Positions 1 through 12,000 of a stretch of DNA of 64,000 bases are shown piece after piece. Source of the stretch: Ectocarpus siliculosus (lineage: Eukaryota > Sar > Phaeophyceae > Ectocarpales > Ectocarpaceae); NCBI GenBank assembly GCA_000310025.1, contig FN649759.1, forward strand, positions 154,282 to 218,281. Reading direction: 5' to 3'. How positions within the stretch are numbered: position 1 is the stretch's first letter; each line of letters begins with the position of its first letter. Position numbers and translations under genes: made by a program. Under the pieces are notes generated by a model that saw nothing but the letters and a program-made list of their open reading frames with translations, made no database searches and was not told the origin of the DNA.

Positions 1-230
1 GTCTGGAGGTGTCATAAGCTGTCATGAGCTATCATGATGGCTCGTGGGGTTTCATGAGGTGTCATGAGGTGTCATGAGGCGTTTTGACGCGTTATGATGC
101 GTCATGAGGGGTCACGAGGTGTCATGAGGTGTCATGAGGCGTGGTGGGATGCCACGGGGTGTTATGAGGAGTCAGGAGGTGTCAGGAGGTGTCACGAAGC
201 CACGTGGGGTGTCACGAGTCCTCTTGAGGC
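1..230. repeat. 10-bp minisatellite, left end
   Basis: Degenerate tandem array of a 10-bp unit close to GTCATGAGGT. The same unit, reverse-complemented, forms a longer array at 41,460-42,360 beyond the outer end of unit U3. The array runs off the window edge. No coding potential is seen. Confidence 0.9.
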
Positions 231-3072
231 CAGGGTCTCATTGTGTCTCACACAAAGCATCGTGATTTGACCAGTTACACAGATCATGGGGGAGAGTTCA
301 CTCCCCTCTTCACAGAAGTTCTATTATAACCCGCGGTTCAACTGCACGTATGTACTCCCCCCGACTTTCACTGTTGATGTTTCACAAAACAATCAACAAG
401 GGTCAATTCACAAGCCAATCCAAAATACCTTTGGACATGGAGCGCCACAGTCGCTCTTCATATGCTTCAGACCACCACCGGAGGCCCGCCGCTCGACTTC
501 ATCGCCACTCACTCCTCCTGTTGCTCCTGGTGCCTGGCTGAACACCTCCTCCTCTCCGTAAGCTGCTGGAAACGTCGTGTGGTCGTTCTCCTTCTCTGCC
601 CGCACGAAGACCCCCAGAGGCATGGCGCACTGCTGTGCTCCTATGCTCGAACGGAGTCACATATTCCGCCTCTGTCTTTGCGTTCTTCCCGTGAGTGCGC
701 CCTGCGGCGGAGGAGCTGAGCCTCCCTCGCCGACCACGGGATACGTCCGGCCATTCCCAGGGAGGCAAGAAGGATGGTTGTCGTGGGGACGATGATGTTC
801 CATTCACACTCCACCCCACTTGGCGATCATGGTACCGTCTCTGCTGCTGGTGCTGGTGCTGCGATGCAGCCTTCAGGACTCATCACCGTCCCCCGAGAAC
901 AGGGAGAGGAGGCCAGTTGGCAGCGCTTGCGGTGACGCGGGTAGCTGGTTCTGGACGAAGGGTGAAGAGGAATATGCGAAAGCCTTGCCACTGTGACTGT
1001 CTGCAGCTACTGCCCCGCATTGGTCGCGTCCGAGGTGCTTCCCCTGGGATGACGGCGATGTTCTTTGTCGTGAGGTACGGTCGCCTCCGGTTGAGGATAT
1101 CGCGGTCGTCTGACACGCTGGTGTTGGTGACTCCAAGCGATCAAACTGTTTGCTCCTTGACGCTCCTGTACATGCGTCGAAACCAATTGACCGTCACAAT
1201 CAATGCCAGGGCCTCTGCCGTCTCGGCAGCCAAATTGTATTCATTTCGAAGGCGTCCGTGATTACGGAGAGTTTTACAGAGGTACGCCGCTACAGGTCAA
1301 TGACTCCCACCTCGCCACAGTCTATAGAGTTCAGTGCCAGCCCGGTCATCACGGCGTGCCTCATGATGCTCATGTCGGAGGGCCCTTCGGTGAGATTTCA
1401 CTGCACACGCTGCGGTTGTGTGGTCTCAGACCTTTGTCGTGAAACCTTTGGAGAGGGGGCACGGAAATTGATGTTGGACACCAAACACGGGGGCCCTCGA
1501 TTCACAAAAAGGTAGCCTCTGAACGTATGCATACACGGCGAAAGTCCATCTCCACCTTACTCGTTGCAAGGGCCAAGACTAGAACGTCTCAGGCAAGTGC
1601 AGCTTGGATAGGCTGGTGCCCCAGCTGTGATAGTGCGTCCAGGACCGAGTGCTGTTTCGTGAATCAAGTGCCGTTTGTGACACAATCGTCTTGCCGGTTC
1701 ACTCTTGATACTGGAGGGAATGAAACACACTTGCACCCCCTGGGCCGCGCTGCTACCTTAATGGCAGAACCACATTGCTCTCGTAGGAGGGCCACACTGC
1801 AGCAGTGTTGTCGACAATATGTGACTTTGAGCCTGTCATTAGACTTTGTTCACGTTACCACCTGGCTGGTAGTTTCAGTTTGGTCTACAAAAGGTTGTGA
1901 CCATGAAAACATGTGTCGCAGTCTCTCTCTGGAGAACAGGGCCAGGGTCGCACTGAAGAAGGAAGGTTTGTAAAATGTGTGCTGGCGCGTGCCTTGATTT
2001 TGAATGCGAGAAACGTTTACCTTGTCGACAAAACAGTCGAACGTGTAGCGAATACACGAGATATGAATTACGTCGCTCGTTGCCTGTGGAGCACGATGCG
2101 AGAACCAATCCGAGTTTGTGTGACAGTGTGGGGATTCGAACCCACGCCTCAACCCTCGGAAGAAAGCCAGATAGTCTAGCGGATAAATGATATTCATTGA
2201 CATGTGAGCGAACAGCCGTGCGACAGCCAGCAAGCCTTTCATCACCTTCGTTCTCGCTGAGTCTGCCGCACGTGGTTCGAGAGGAAAACCGCCGAGGGAC
2301 TCAATTCCACTTCGTCCCGCAGGGGGTGCGCTGGTGTTTCGTAATAGCAATGCCCATTACTGTTGCTCGATACGGTAGGACGATATGACCATGGCATCTA
2401 CAGCAACATTTATCTGCCCTACACTCGTACAGGATGGTCTCAGTCTTCGAAGCATAGCGCCGCCGTCTAGACGTTGGACAACGATGAAGATATACCACAA
2501 AACAACGTTCTGCACAAGGATAGGTTCAAAATCACCAATTACCATGCCCGCATACACATCCCCGAAGGTAGCTGATGCCGGCTGGCAACTATCTGAGCAT
2601 GTTCAAACAATCAGGCCTATTCATCCGAGGTGAAGCACCCAAGCTCTACAAACACCCGGCATCCATTGCGCAGGTAAACAGCCCAGCAATAAGAGTCACC
2701 TGAGACCAACATACCCAACACAGCTGGAATGGGGGGCTCCAGGCACACAAAGCCAGCAGCAGTGGTAGTGAGTACTTGGGTGTAAGGCGTGGAATACACT
2801 ACACTGAAATTCTGCGAAAACAATTTACATGTTGCTAGTCTGTTCAACCCTGACGTCATTTATCACGTGCCATGGATGGAATACGTGAAGAAGAGAATAC
2901 AGCAACATTTCGGTGTCTGTGACAACACTTCCCCGATTATACACACTTGTATAAGAGAAAATGGAAGTACTACAGATTACGGCTGGGCCAGACCACACGA
3001 CACATACGCCTAGGGGAAGCAATTGAGCCTACGATTCCCCCACCAATCTACATTTTCTCCAGCCACGTTGGC
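231..3072 (-). repeat. Unit U1, 3' flank of the transcription-factor gene
   Basis: Sequence downstream of the U1 transcription-factor gene, repeated in U2 (15,109-17,565) and, more diverged, in U3 (38,621-41,280). U2 lacks the outermost part (231-604), which only U1 and U3 share. It contains a tRNA-derived SINE-like segment (about 1,850-2,235) and two stretches whose minus-strand frames are partly kept between copies (about 499-819 and 873-1,136). The longest matching frame, in U3, is listed separately. The plus-strand frame at 1,150-1,515 is not kept in U3. These could be extra 3' exons of the transcription-factor gene or non-coding flank; the sequence does not settle this. Confidence 0.6.
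1850..2235 (-). repeat. tRNA-derived SINE-like repeat (U1 copy)
   Basis: On the minus strand a Pol III B-box-like sequence, GGTTCGAATCC (about 2,132-2,148), follows a T-stem-like GGCGTGG. A body of about 250 bp follows it. No complete cloverleaf can be folded by eye, so this is a tRNA-derived repeat rather than a tRNA gene. The tail (CAGTGYGACCCTGGCCCT) recurs at 62,425-62,475, far from the units, which argues for a dispersed SINE-like family. Confidence 0.55.
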
Positions 3073-6000
3073 TCACCAGAGACGCTGTCCGGTGTCATCT
3101 CCGCCATCACACGGTGCATCTGAAATGGCATGGGCAGCATCCAGCCAATCTTCTTCGACAATGCCATCTTCACCCGTATCCTCTGGCTTCCTGTCTCGCT
3201 CAGTACTTTCTAGCAACCCCAACAGAGATGGCTCGGGCGTCGTGACCCCCCTGGCAACACCCACGGAGTAAAGGCCTGCCTCAGATTGACCGAATGCATG
3301 ACGTGAGGATATCGGCGAAGTGGGTTGTGCTCTAGGTGCCAGAAATGGCACGATGTCACTCTCAACCCCGCTGTCAGTAGGCCACACGGGTGCGGTCCCG
3401 ATGATCTTTCCAGGAATGCTGTTGAAGGCCGTCAGACTCTCGCGCTGGGTGTATCCGTGACCATGAGGAGCACCCTCGTCGATGTCGCTGCCAGTGGCCG
3501 ATGTTCCAAAGTCGGCATCGATGCCTTCGATGGGTGGCTCCAAGAAGGGTCTCATGTGCCCGCAGGGGACGAGTACCTCGATGGATCTGCCAAGCACGTG
3601 GCAAGTGCCGGAAAACGTGCTCACATGGAGGGAGTTGCTGCTGAAAACTGTTCACACAGTAGTCCACGGTGCGCCGTGTGCTTCACGTCACCGTAGGCGC
3701 GAGGACGAGACCTTCGCCGTCAAAGCCATACTCTACCAACCCCTGGCGAACCCTGGTATTTTTCCCGCTCGGCACCTGCACACCACATCATGTGCATGGG
3801 ACTATGATCTCGCGAACATACATACCTGCAGAATATTTCGTCGCAGAAGGCGCCCACTCCGCGCCACTCCACGAAAGAGGGCACGGGCTGGGACCCAGGG
3901 GGACGAAAAGAGTTCGAAATCACCCGTAACCTGTCGTACACCGCGCGATCACTCGAATCGCCGGCCGCTGCGAGACACATCAGCAACACGTGTGTCATGT
4001 GGCACCTTTTGGACAGGTCCGCAAAAGAGGGGCGAGGAGAAAAGAGGGCATCACGAAAGACGCGTCGACTCGATAACAACCACCAAAAACGTCGCATTCT
4101 TTGCAAGCAGGATAGCGGCGAGAAATACCTATAGACTGGTTGTACCACATGCATAGTCGGGCAGTGATCATGGCTTCCGCGAATGGTGAGAAGAACGCTC
4201 TCATCAACTAAAACGGTAGATCCATCAAACTCGAGAACCAGTGGCAAAAGGGATCTATGATGTTAAACCATCCCGAAAGCGAGGTTGAAACATCTGTGTT
4301 TGTTGTACTCGGTTGAAACTCCAATCTGCGGTCCAACGGTGTGTAATATTATTGCAGAGGTTGACAAGTCGGAGCCGTTGCTCCGGGTATCGTTCACTTT
4401 TTGAATGACAGGGCGTGGTTTGAGTGACCTCGGTTCTTGGTTCCCCATCTCGCGCTAGAGGGATTGACGAGGCCCACTTCACTTCCTTTGATATTCAGAA
4501 ACGTGACATTGAGAGGAGGACTTCACATTGTAACGAGCCGTACTGCTCGGGCAACCCTGTAAAAGGAGAGCGGACGTTGCCTACGCCACCTGAAAAACTA
4601 CTACCATCACCGCCTCCTCCGCAAGTCTCAAGGAGCTCAGGAACGACTCACCCGATCATGCAGCGACACAAGCCAGGATATCGCTCAAGCACTTCAATGC
4701 AACGGCCCATTCTCTCTCGTGTGGCATGCAGATCGCCCTTCGCCGCCGTCTCCACGATGCAGGGTCTTTTGGATGGAGGAGGGTCCGTAGGGGCGATAAA
4801 GCAGTGTGTCAGAAAATCCTGCTGGGCTGGAGAACAATTCTTTTCCGACAAAATATACCAGGTGCCAGCGCCACCATTTCGCAGGTACAGTCAAACCGCC
4901 AAGCGTAGGGATTGCTGAATGTGAGGGTACAAGACGGTGCGGCGTCCCAGGCCGGTGTTGGGTTCTTGAGTACACCACTCTGCAGCAGGCAACGCGTTCA
5001 AGAAGCAGTTAAGGTATACGGCCACGACAAAGGAATGGCTGGGGGTGGGATTCACGTGTGCTCTCATCATGTTAGAGGGGTGCCAACATCCACGTCTTCA
5101 ACACTTCCACCCCAGCTCACCCGTCGATGAAAAGAACGCCGATCCCCCGACGAATGCTTGATCTTCTCACCGAGGAGACCGACCGCACCCCAGTGCGAGT
5201 CGATTGCGGTGGAGACGTATAACAACGGTTGTACGGAAACGCGAGAGCCGGCCGAAGAGGGAAGCAAACATGAGAGTTCGATCCGAGCCTCGTGATGGTG
5301 TTTGTTGGCGTTGCAGCTACCCGTTGTCGGAGTTGGCGAGAAATAGCTCGGGCCTCGACAAATCCTTGATATGTCAGATCAGCTTCACCTTGGAAAAATA
5401 TCTCCAAACGTACCACGGTGCTAACCAACCACGGGTACGCTCTCCTGCTTTGCAACGTGAATGTCCACTCACCGATCCACGGCTTCTTGAAGTGGTCCAA
5501 AATCGATACCATCGCCATCGTCCAACAACGACTTCAAAGCCTTAGAGAAATCAGAAGCCGTAAAGTCTTCCGGGAGAGGTAGTACCCCGCCTGGCCTGCC
5601 ATGAGGCTCAGAGTCGCACAGGCCGTTGCCGCCACTCTCGCTCTGCTCGATCATGGTCGTGTAGATCGCCTCCTCAAACGCTACGCAAGATCGAGAGACG
5701 TATCGATACAGCTCGGCTTCGGTAGCAGCCTCGTTTAACTGGGAGCGTCGTGACCACAAAAGCGGAGGGGTAGGGTAGGTGCAAAACAATGATGTTGAGC
5801 AGTTAGCAGCCATTCTCCTCGCTCGGCTCTGCGTACTCAAGGCCTGTTTCCACGAAGCAAAACGACGCTGCCGGTGGGCGGAGAATCTTTGTCCCCTGGA
5901 ATATACGCGAGAGCCCAGCTGATCATACTTGGCATGAGAATGGGCATCGCCAAGCGACCCCTCGATGCAACCAGCGTGCGTACCTGAGGAGGAAGGTTTT

Positions 6001-9000
6001 CTCCTTGGACAGGGAAAGACTCCATCTGCCACTCCCCACAGGACACGTTGGCGATGTCTTTGAACTTGACGATCTCGGCGAAACCCTGGTCAGCGCATGG
6101 CCGCACGGAAGACGCAGAGAAGCAATAAACACAGCTGCCCCAACGGCAGCGCGAGGAGGCAAGAGGACTCCCGCTTGTTCATATCAGTGACTTGATAGTT
6201 GCCAGTGTAGGATGGTCTCCAAGGAACCGGGAAAGTTATTCGGTTCGGATCACACAATCACACAATGAAGGTGACTGTGGCAGGAAACCTCCATCGCACG
6301 CACAACTCAAGCCGAACATCCTTGAGGGAGCCACCATCAGCGCTCAACCTGTAACCTCCAGCGCCAAGAAAAACTCTCAGCACCAACCTCACCACTGGAA
6401 GGGTATCGATGGACCCTTGCTCGATAGAACTTCTCAAGAATGAGCCCGAAAGAGCCAGGTATTTCTCGAACCGCTCCTGAAGGAACACATGTACCATGTG
6501 GCACATGTACCATGTGGTTATTGAACGAACGCACGTCGGAGGACACAACGATTACACCTCAGCTGGAGCGGATCATTACTCCAAAGTGCCAAACGCGTTC
6601 ATTGGAACGACCCACCTGTAGTCTCCTTACCGGCCTGACGCGTTGTCACAAGATACCAAAACGAAGTTCCAAGGGTCAGGAGCGGTGGACATCCAAGCGT
6701 AGGGCACAGTCACGGAACGAAGCTCACCTTGTCTCCCATAAAGCCGTGCAGGTTAGCCAGAATTACCCATGCCCTGGCCAGAAACAAAAAAACAGGGAGA
6801 ACAAAGATGCACGTGAGTTATCATCGCCAAACTACTAAAAACCTCGTGAGCAGAGAAACCTGGCGGACAGGTCTCGAACACAAGCACCAAGAGGGTCGAG
6901 ATCACAGCATCCACAGAGGAACGCCTGGGTGAAGCGATACGAGAATCGAAAATCGCGCATTCCCTCGAATGAGTGTAGGTTGTTCTGGGTTGACTCACTT
7001 CGCGACCTCGGCGTTTCCGGGACCGGAATTGCTATTGGCAAGCGCTTCTTCTGCCAGTTGGGCGTAACTTGTCACCTGCGGCAGCGAGGCACCAAATGTG
7101 TAGACGGAGGTCTGTCACACGGACGAACAAGCCTCGACGGCACCCTACGGCAAATAGTGACCTCAATGACGTGCGAGAAACGGCCGGAATATTTGGCAAA
7201 CAACAACTCATTCTCACACTTATGCCTTGGAAAACGACACGCCGGTTCATACCGATTCGATCGGGCTACCCTTCACGAGCGCCCCGAGAGCAACCGCACA
7301 CCAGAACGTGCACGCTGAAGGGTCCATAGCAAGCTGGTTTCCTGCAGAGATCTTGCTCAGATCGCCCCCCGGAGCGACTGCTTCGAAGTAGCGCTCTCCC
7401 TCGTCACAGTTGTCCCCAAGGACTGGCTGCTGAGAGGAGGCGGGGGGTAACATGATCTTCACCATTGTCTCCCGAATGTGACTGGCAGAAATAACACAGA
7501 TGGCGCGAAAGTGCCACGGGTCGGATGATTGCGTAGCGTACAGTACTGTAGGAGGGAAGAGCGGGAAGAAATACAACAAAAACTACAACTTGAGACGAGC
7601 ATGTCAACGCCGCTTGCGTTGCGGCAGCTTCGATGACGTATAAATAGGCCAAGGTCGCGAATCAATCGCCGCGTGGACGCAGGCAGCATTTACGACCCAA
7701 TCCGTACGCGGTTCCAGGCAAGCTGGATGTGATACCTCGGGGTGGTGAGTGGAAGGAAACCAACGCAGCCGAAGAAGTCGCTGAGGAACGCGTTCTCCTG
7801 CATTCCCACAAGGCCACTTGCCGGAGAGGCACTTAACCTACATCTGCTACCCCACGATTGAGAGCACGACACGAATGACAGGGGGAGGGGGGGGTGTACT
7901 CATGGTCGTGAGTGCCGTAGTCGTTTGGCCATTGGCCTCGCATCCCTACAAAGCCGGGATGAAGCACGCCGGGTTCTCACTGGGTTCTCACCGGACCAGG
8001 CTCTCACTTGACCAAGCGCGAAGCGCCGTGAGGTATTTGGCGAGTTGCATGGAGGGTGCGCTGCGTCCTGCTAAGGGTGTTCGGCATCTTGTGCTTACTT
8101 CCTTGCGTACGGATGACAGCTGCGTATGACTTTATTATTTTCTGGTGCTTTCACTTCCAGAGACATCAATAAGCACTGCGTAACTGCCTCGAGGGTGCTT
8201 GACTATTTGAACACAACGTGGTGCGATCACCCCCTTTCCGCGGATTCTCGTCCCCGCACAACATAATCTACTCGACCACCATTATGGTTACCGCAAAAAA
8301 AACACCAAAAGGAAAAAAAACTTGTAACCTGGTTGTCGAGCTCACGAAGCGATCGACTTGTTTAATAACGTCGTTGCCAAGCGACGAAAGCCCAACCCCG
8401 ATGGCAAACGCCGGGGGGGGGGGGGGTGTACTCACAGTCGTGCATGCCGTAGTCGTTTGACCATTGACCTCGCATCCCTACAAAGCCGGGACGGAGCGCG
8501 CCGGGTTCTCACCGGACCAGGCTCTCACATCACCAAGCGCGAAGCGCCGTGAGGTATTTGGCGAGTCGCATGAAGGGTGAGCTGCATCCTGCTAAGGGTG
8601 TTCGGCATCTTGTGCTTACTTCCTTGCGTACGGATGACAGCTACGTATGACTTAATTTATGTTCTGGTGCTTTCACTTCCAGAGACAGTTGTAAGCACTG
8701 TGTAACTGCCTCGAGGAAGCTTGAGCATTTTAACGCAACGTGGTGCGATCATCCCCCGTTGCGCGGAGTGAGGTTTCTCGACCCCGCACAACATGATCTA
8801 CTCGACCACCATTATGGTTACCGCAAAAAAAAAAAACGAGGTAAAAAAACCCCCGGTAACCTGGTTGCCGAGTTCACGAAGTGAATTGGCTTGTTTTACA
8901 ACGTCGTTGCCAAGCGACGAAAACCCAATCCCGATGGCAAACGCCGAGTGGGGGGCTTGTTTTACAACGTCGTTGCCAAGCGACGAAAACCCAAACCCCG

Positions 9001-12000
9001 ATGGCAAACACCGGGGGGGGCGGCTTGTTTTACAACGTCGTTGCCAAGCGACGAAAACCCAAACCCCGATGGCAAACACCGGGGAGGGGGATGGGGGGGG
9101 GGAGCAGGGCGGGGGTATGGAAAACCGTGCAACCAGAACGCCACGGGTAACCTCAGTCGGCACGAGAGGCGACAAGCCAGCTGTTTTGATGTTGGTCGAC
9201 ATCGCTGCTCTGCATTGTGACTATAATAGTCGACCATCCTTGGCCATGGGTGAGACCCCGATTTATGGGAACAAAATCTTGTCGATAAATCTTGATCTTG
9301 GCCAAGATCTGCCAGTTTCACGATTTATGGGAGCGAAATCTTCCGATATATCTTGGCCAAGATTTCTCGAGGCCCGATATCTGCCCTTTCGAACAAATCT
9401 TGACCCAAGATCTGTCGAAACGAGCCTTCCGACAAATCTTGAGGCGGCGTAACAAATCTTGCCTCAGTGCGGCGCGATCACCGAAGGTCAGTCAACCTAA
9501 TCGTCCATAACGCGATGAAATCTGCACGTGACACACTCGCAAGGGTCTCTAACGCACCCTGGCGTCACTGTGTCGGCGCCACGGGCGCCGACAGCGAACG
9601 AAAACAACCAAGGCGCGCGAAAAAAATGCTTATTTTGCCCTGGCTCGTTCCACGTGCGTCATCACCAGTCTGTCGAGGGACCGTTCAAAGAGTACTTTAT
9701 TTTGAAGTAGAAAAATAGAGCAGGAGGAACGTTTTGCCAACACTGCTCTGTCGTGTGCGACTCTTCTATCTCTTCATCGAATCACCCCACACCCAACCCG
9801 TTTGCACCCGAGCCAAATCCGTGGGTGCAGATGACAGCGCCGGAGGTTTGACCTCGGTACGCTTGCTACATCGTGAGATACGTGCATGGGTGTCATCGGC
9901 CTCGGGTTGATGCACTTTCTTGTCAGTTGGACAGCAATGGAACAGTTTTGTTTCTCCGCTTGACATGAGCTCGTGGGCAACGGATTCAATTTTGCACCAC
10001 AGGTAGGCGCCCATCGCTAGTATCCACCCACAGTGTTGAGGCAATACACCTGGGGGAGGGATGCCCCTTCTAAAACTGCGTCATGCTCACTTTTCGCCAC
10101 ACCTTGGCATTTTCTGTGGACCAAGTGGCCGTTGTGCCTTTTCCAACTTCAAGCAGAAGAGAGGAACAACACGCCGCTTTTTCAACATTCAACATATATC
10201 CCCCATAAATCGCGATACTGCAAATCTTCGCGGAGATATATTGTGAGCAAATCTTGGGTCAAAATGCCAAGATATAATTGCAAGATAATGTTTCCATAAA
10301 GAAGGGTCTGATGCCAGCCGTGGTTGGAACTCTCGTTGTTGGTATCTACTAGGGATTTTGCCCTCTTCCCGGCATGGTTCTTCGATCTCGGCTCTTCCAC
10401 AGTCCCCCGCCCACAGGTGAGTAGTCGGGTGATCTCACGCTTGCCTCGGCGGCGGTTGGATCTGGGAAAGGCTACTTTTTTCACTGATTGGTCCAGGAAG
10501 TTACGAGTACTTTTCATGTTTGTGCCCCTGTTTGCGTCCCAATACATGTGTCTGCCGTGAGTCATGCCAGCCATTCCTGAAACTTTCAATCGATCCAAGA
10601 CGATCCGAGAAACCACCTGTTCGTTTGTCCCAAACATTTTGTGTTTGTCTGCTGTGGACAAATATCACCCACCCACACACCACAGTACGCAGTGAACGAG
10701 AGAGCGGAGAATGAGAGGCAGGAAAGGAGGGAGAAAGATAATCTACAATGCTCTGCCCGGCTGCACACACCGTTCAATGGCGAGCATGCGCAATGTTCTC
10801 TTGGCTACTACCACGTGCAAAGCAACCGAAAGAGACTACCCTACTTCACCTTTTGAACGGCAACACGCCAGAAGTCACGAGTGCGCCGGTGGTGGAGTGA
10901 AGCAGAACGTCCTTCGCCTTTATGCCATTCCGATCAGGGCCCTGAGGCTGATGCTGCCGCATGCGTGCTCGTTCGCCATACCGCCGTCTTTCGCTGTACG
11001 TGCATTGATCGCCTGATCGCACACAGCGCCTAGAAGATGTTGGTACAAGAGGGGAACAGTCAGCGAAGCAGTCCAATAACGGCACAGCAACGTCGAGCTA
11101 AACGTGTTGGTGTGACAATATGTAACGCTACTGGACAGTTTGTGGAGGGGAAGGCAACCCATTTGCCCCAAGCCTCCAAGCGCCAGAAGGTAGTGTTTCC
11201 CCGAGCTGTGGGCACAGGAGACATTGCAAGGTGGTTGGTTATAAAGAGAATATACGTAATGTCCTACAAGTACGCAACTCAAATACTTCATCCGTGTTGA
11301 AACCAACGAGAATACGCTAATGAGCCGCGACAGTTTCTTGTTTTACCCAGGACGTAGAAAACAGGGTTGATCGACCTGTTACAACGCGATGCAGGCCTTG
11401 GTTTGAATACCATCGTTATTCCGGGGGCCCTCATAACCCTCCATTTAGACCCAAACAAGACCTGCGGAGCACCGAGTGATGATCTGATGGCTTCTGATGA
11501 AGAAGAAAGTAGGGCACGCCTCGTTACACCGGATTGGTGGTGCTCCGTCAAGATGTGGCCGTGCTATACAGGCATTTGTCCCGAACATGGGAGATACCTC
11601 ACCCTAACCCCGGAAGTTGTCGAGGTAAATTAGCACCACAAATTGGAGACCCCGCGTGCGAATTTCGCAGCCAGCTACAGTAGCTACATAGCCAGAAGCC
11701 AGAAGAAACCGAGGTGACACACTCAGCTAAGTCCCGCACACCCACAGAAACACACCCACCCGCCGTGGTCCAATCCCTTCCACATGTGGAAGCAAATCAG
11801 TAACAGCAAACCTGTGCCTGCTCTCTGGCTTCACAACAAGAAATCTTTGTTGGCGATGCGTTCTTCTTGCCGTTGGAAAAATCTCACGACCGACGGGTGT
11901 AAAACAAAAAATGGAAGTCACTGCCACAGCAGCAGCAACAGAGAGCGAAGTCGAGGCGTCGGTGTGCTGTTGCGCATTCGCCACACGAGATTCAGGTACG

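Noticed and set aside
1150-1515. Plus-strand frame of 121 residues, also open in U2 (15,648-16,013)
   Set aside because: It is antisense to the likely direction of the unit and is not kept in the diverged U3 copy; its survival in U2 only reflects the near identity of U1 and U2.
2132-2148. A genuine tRNA gene (T-loop and B-box match)
   Set aside because: No acceptor, D and anticodon stems can be assembled; the sequence recurs with a long attached body, as in a SINE.
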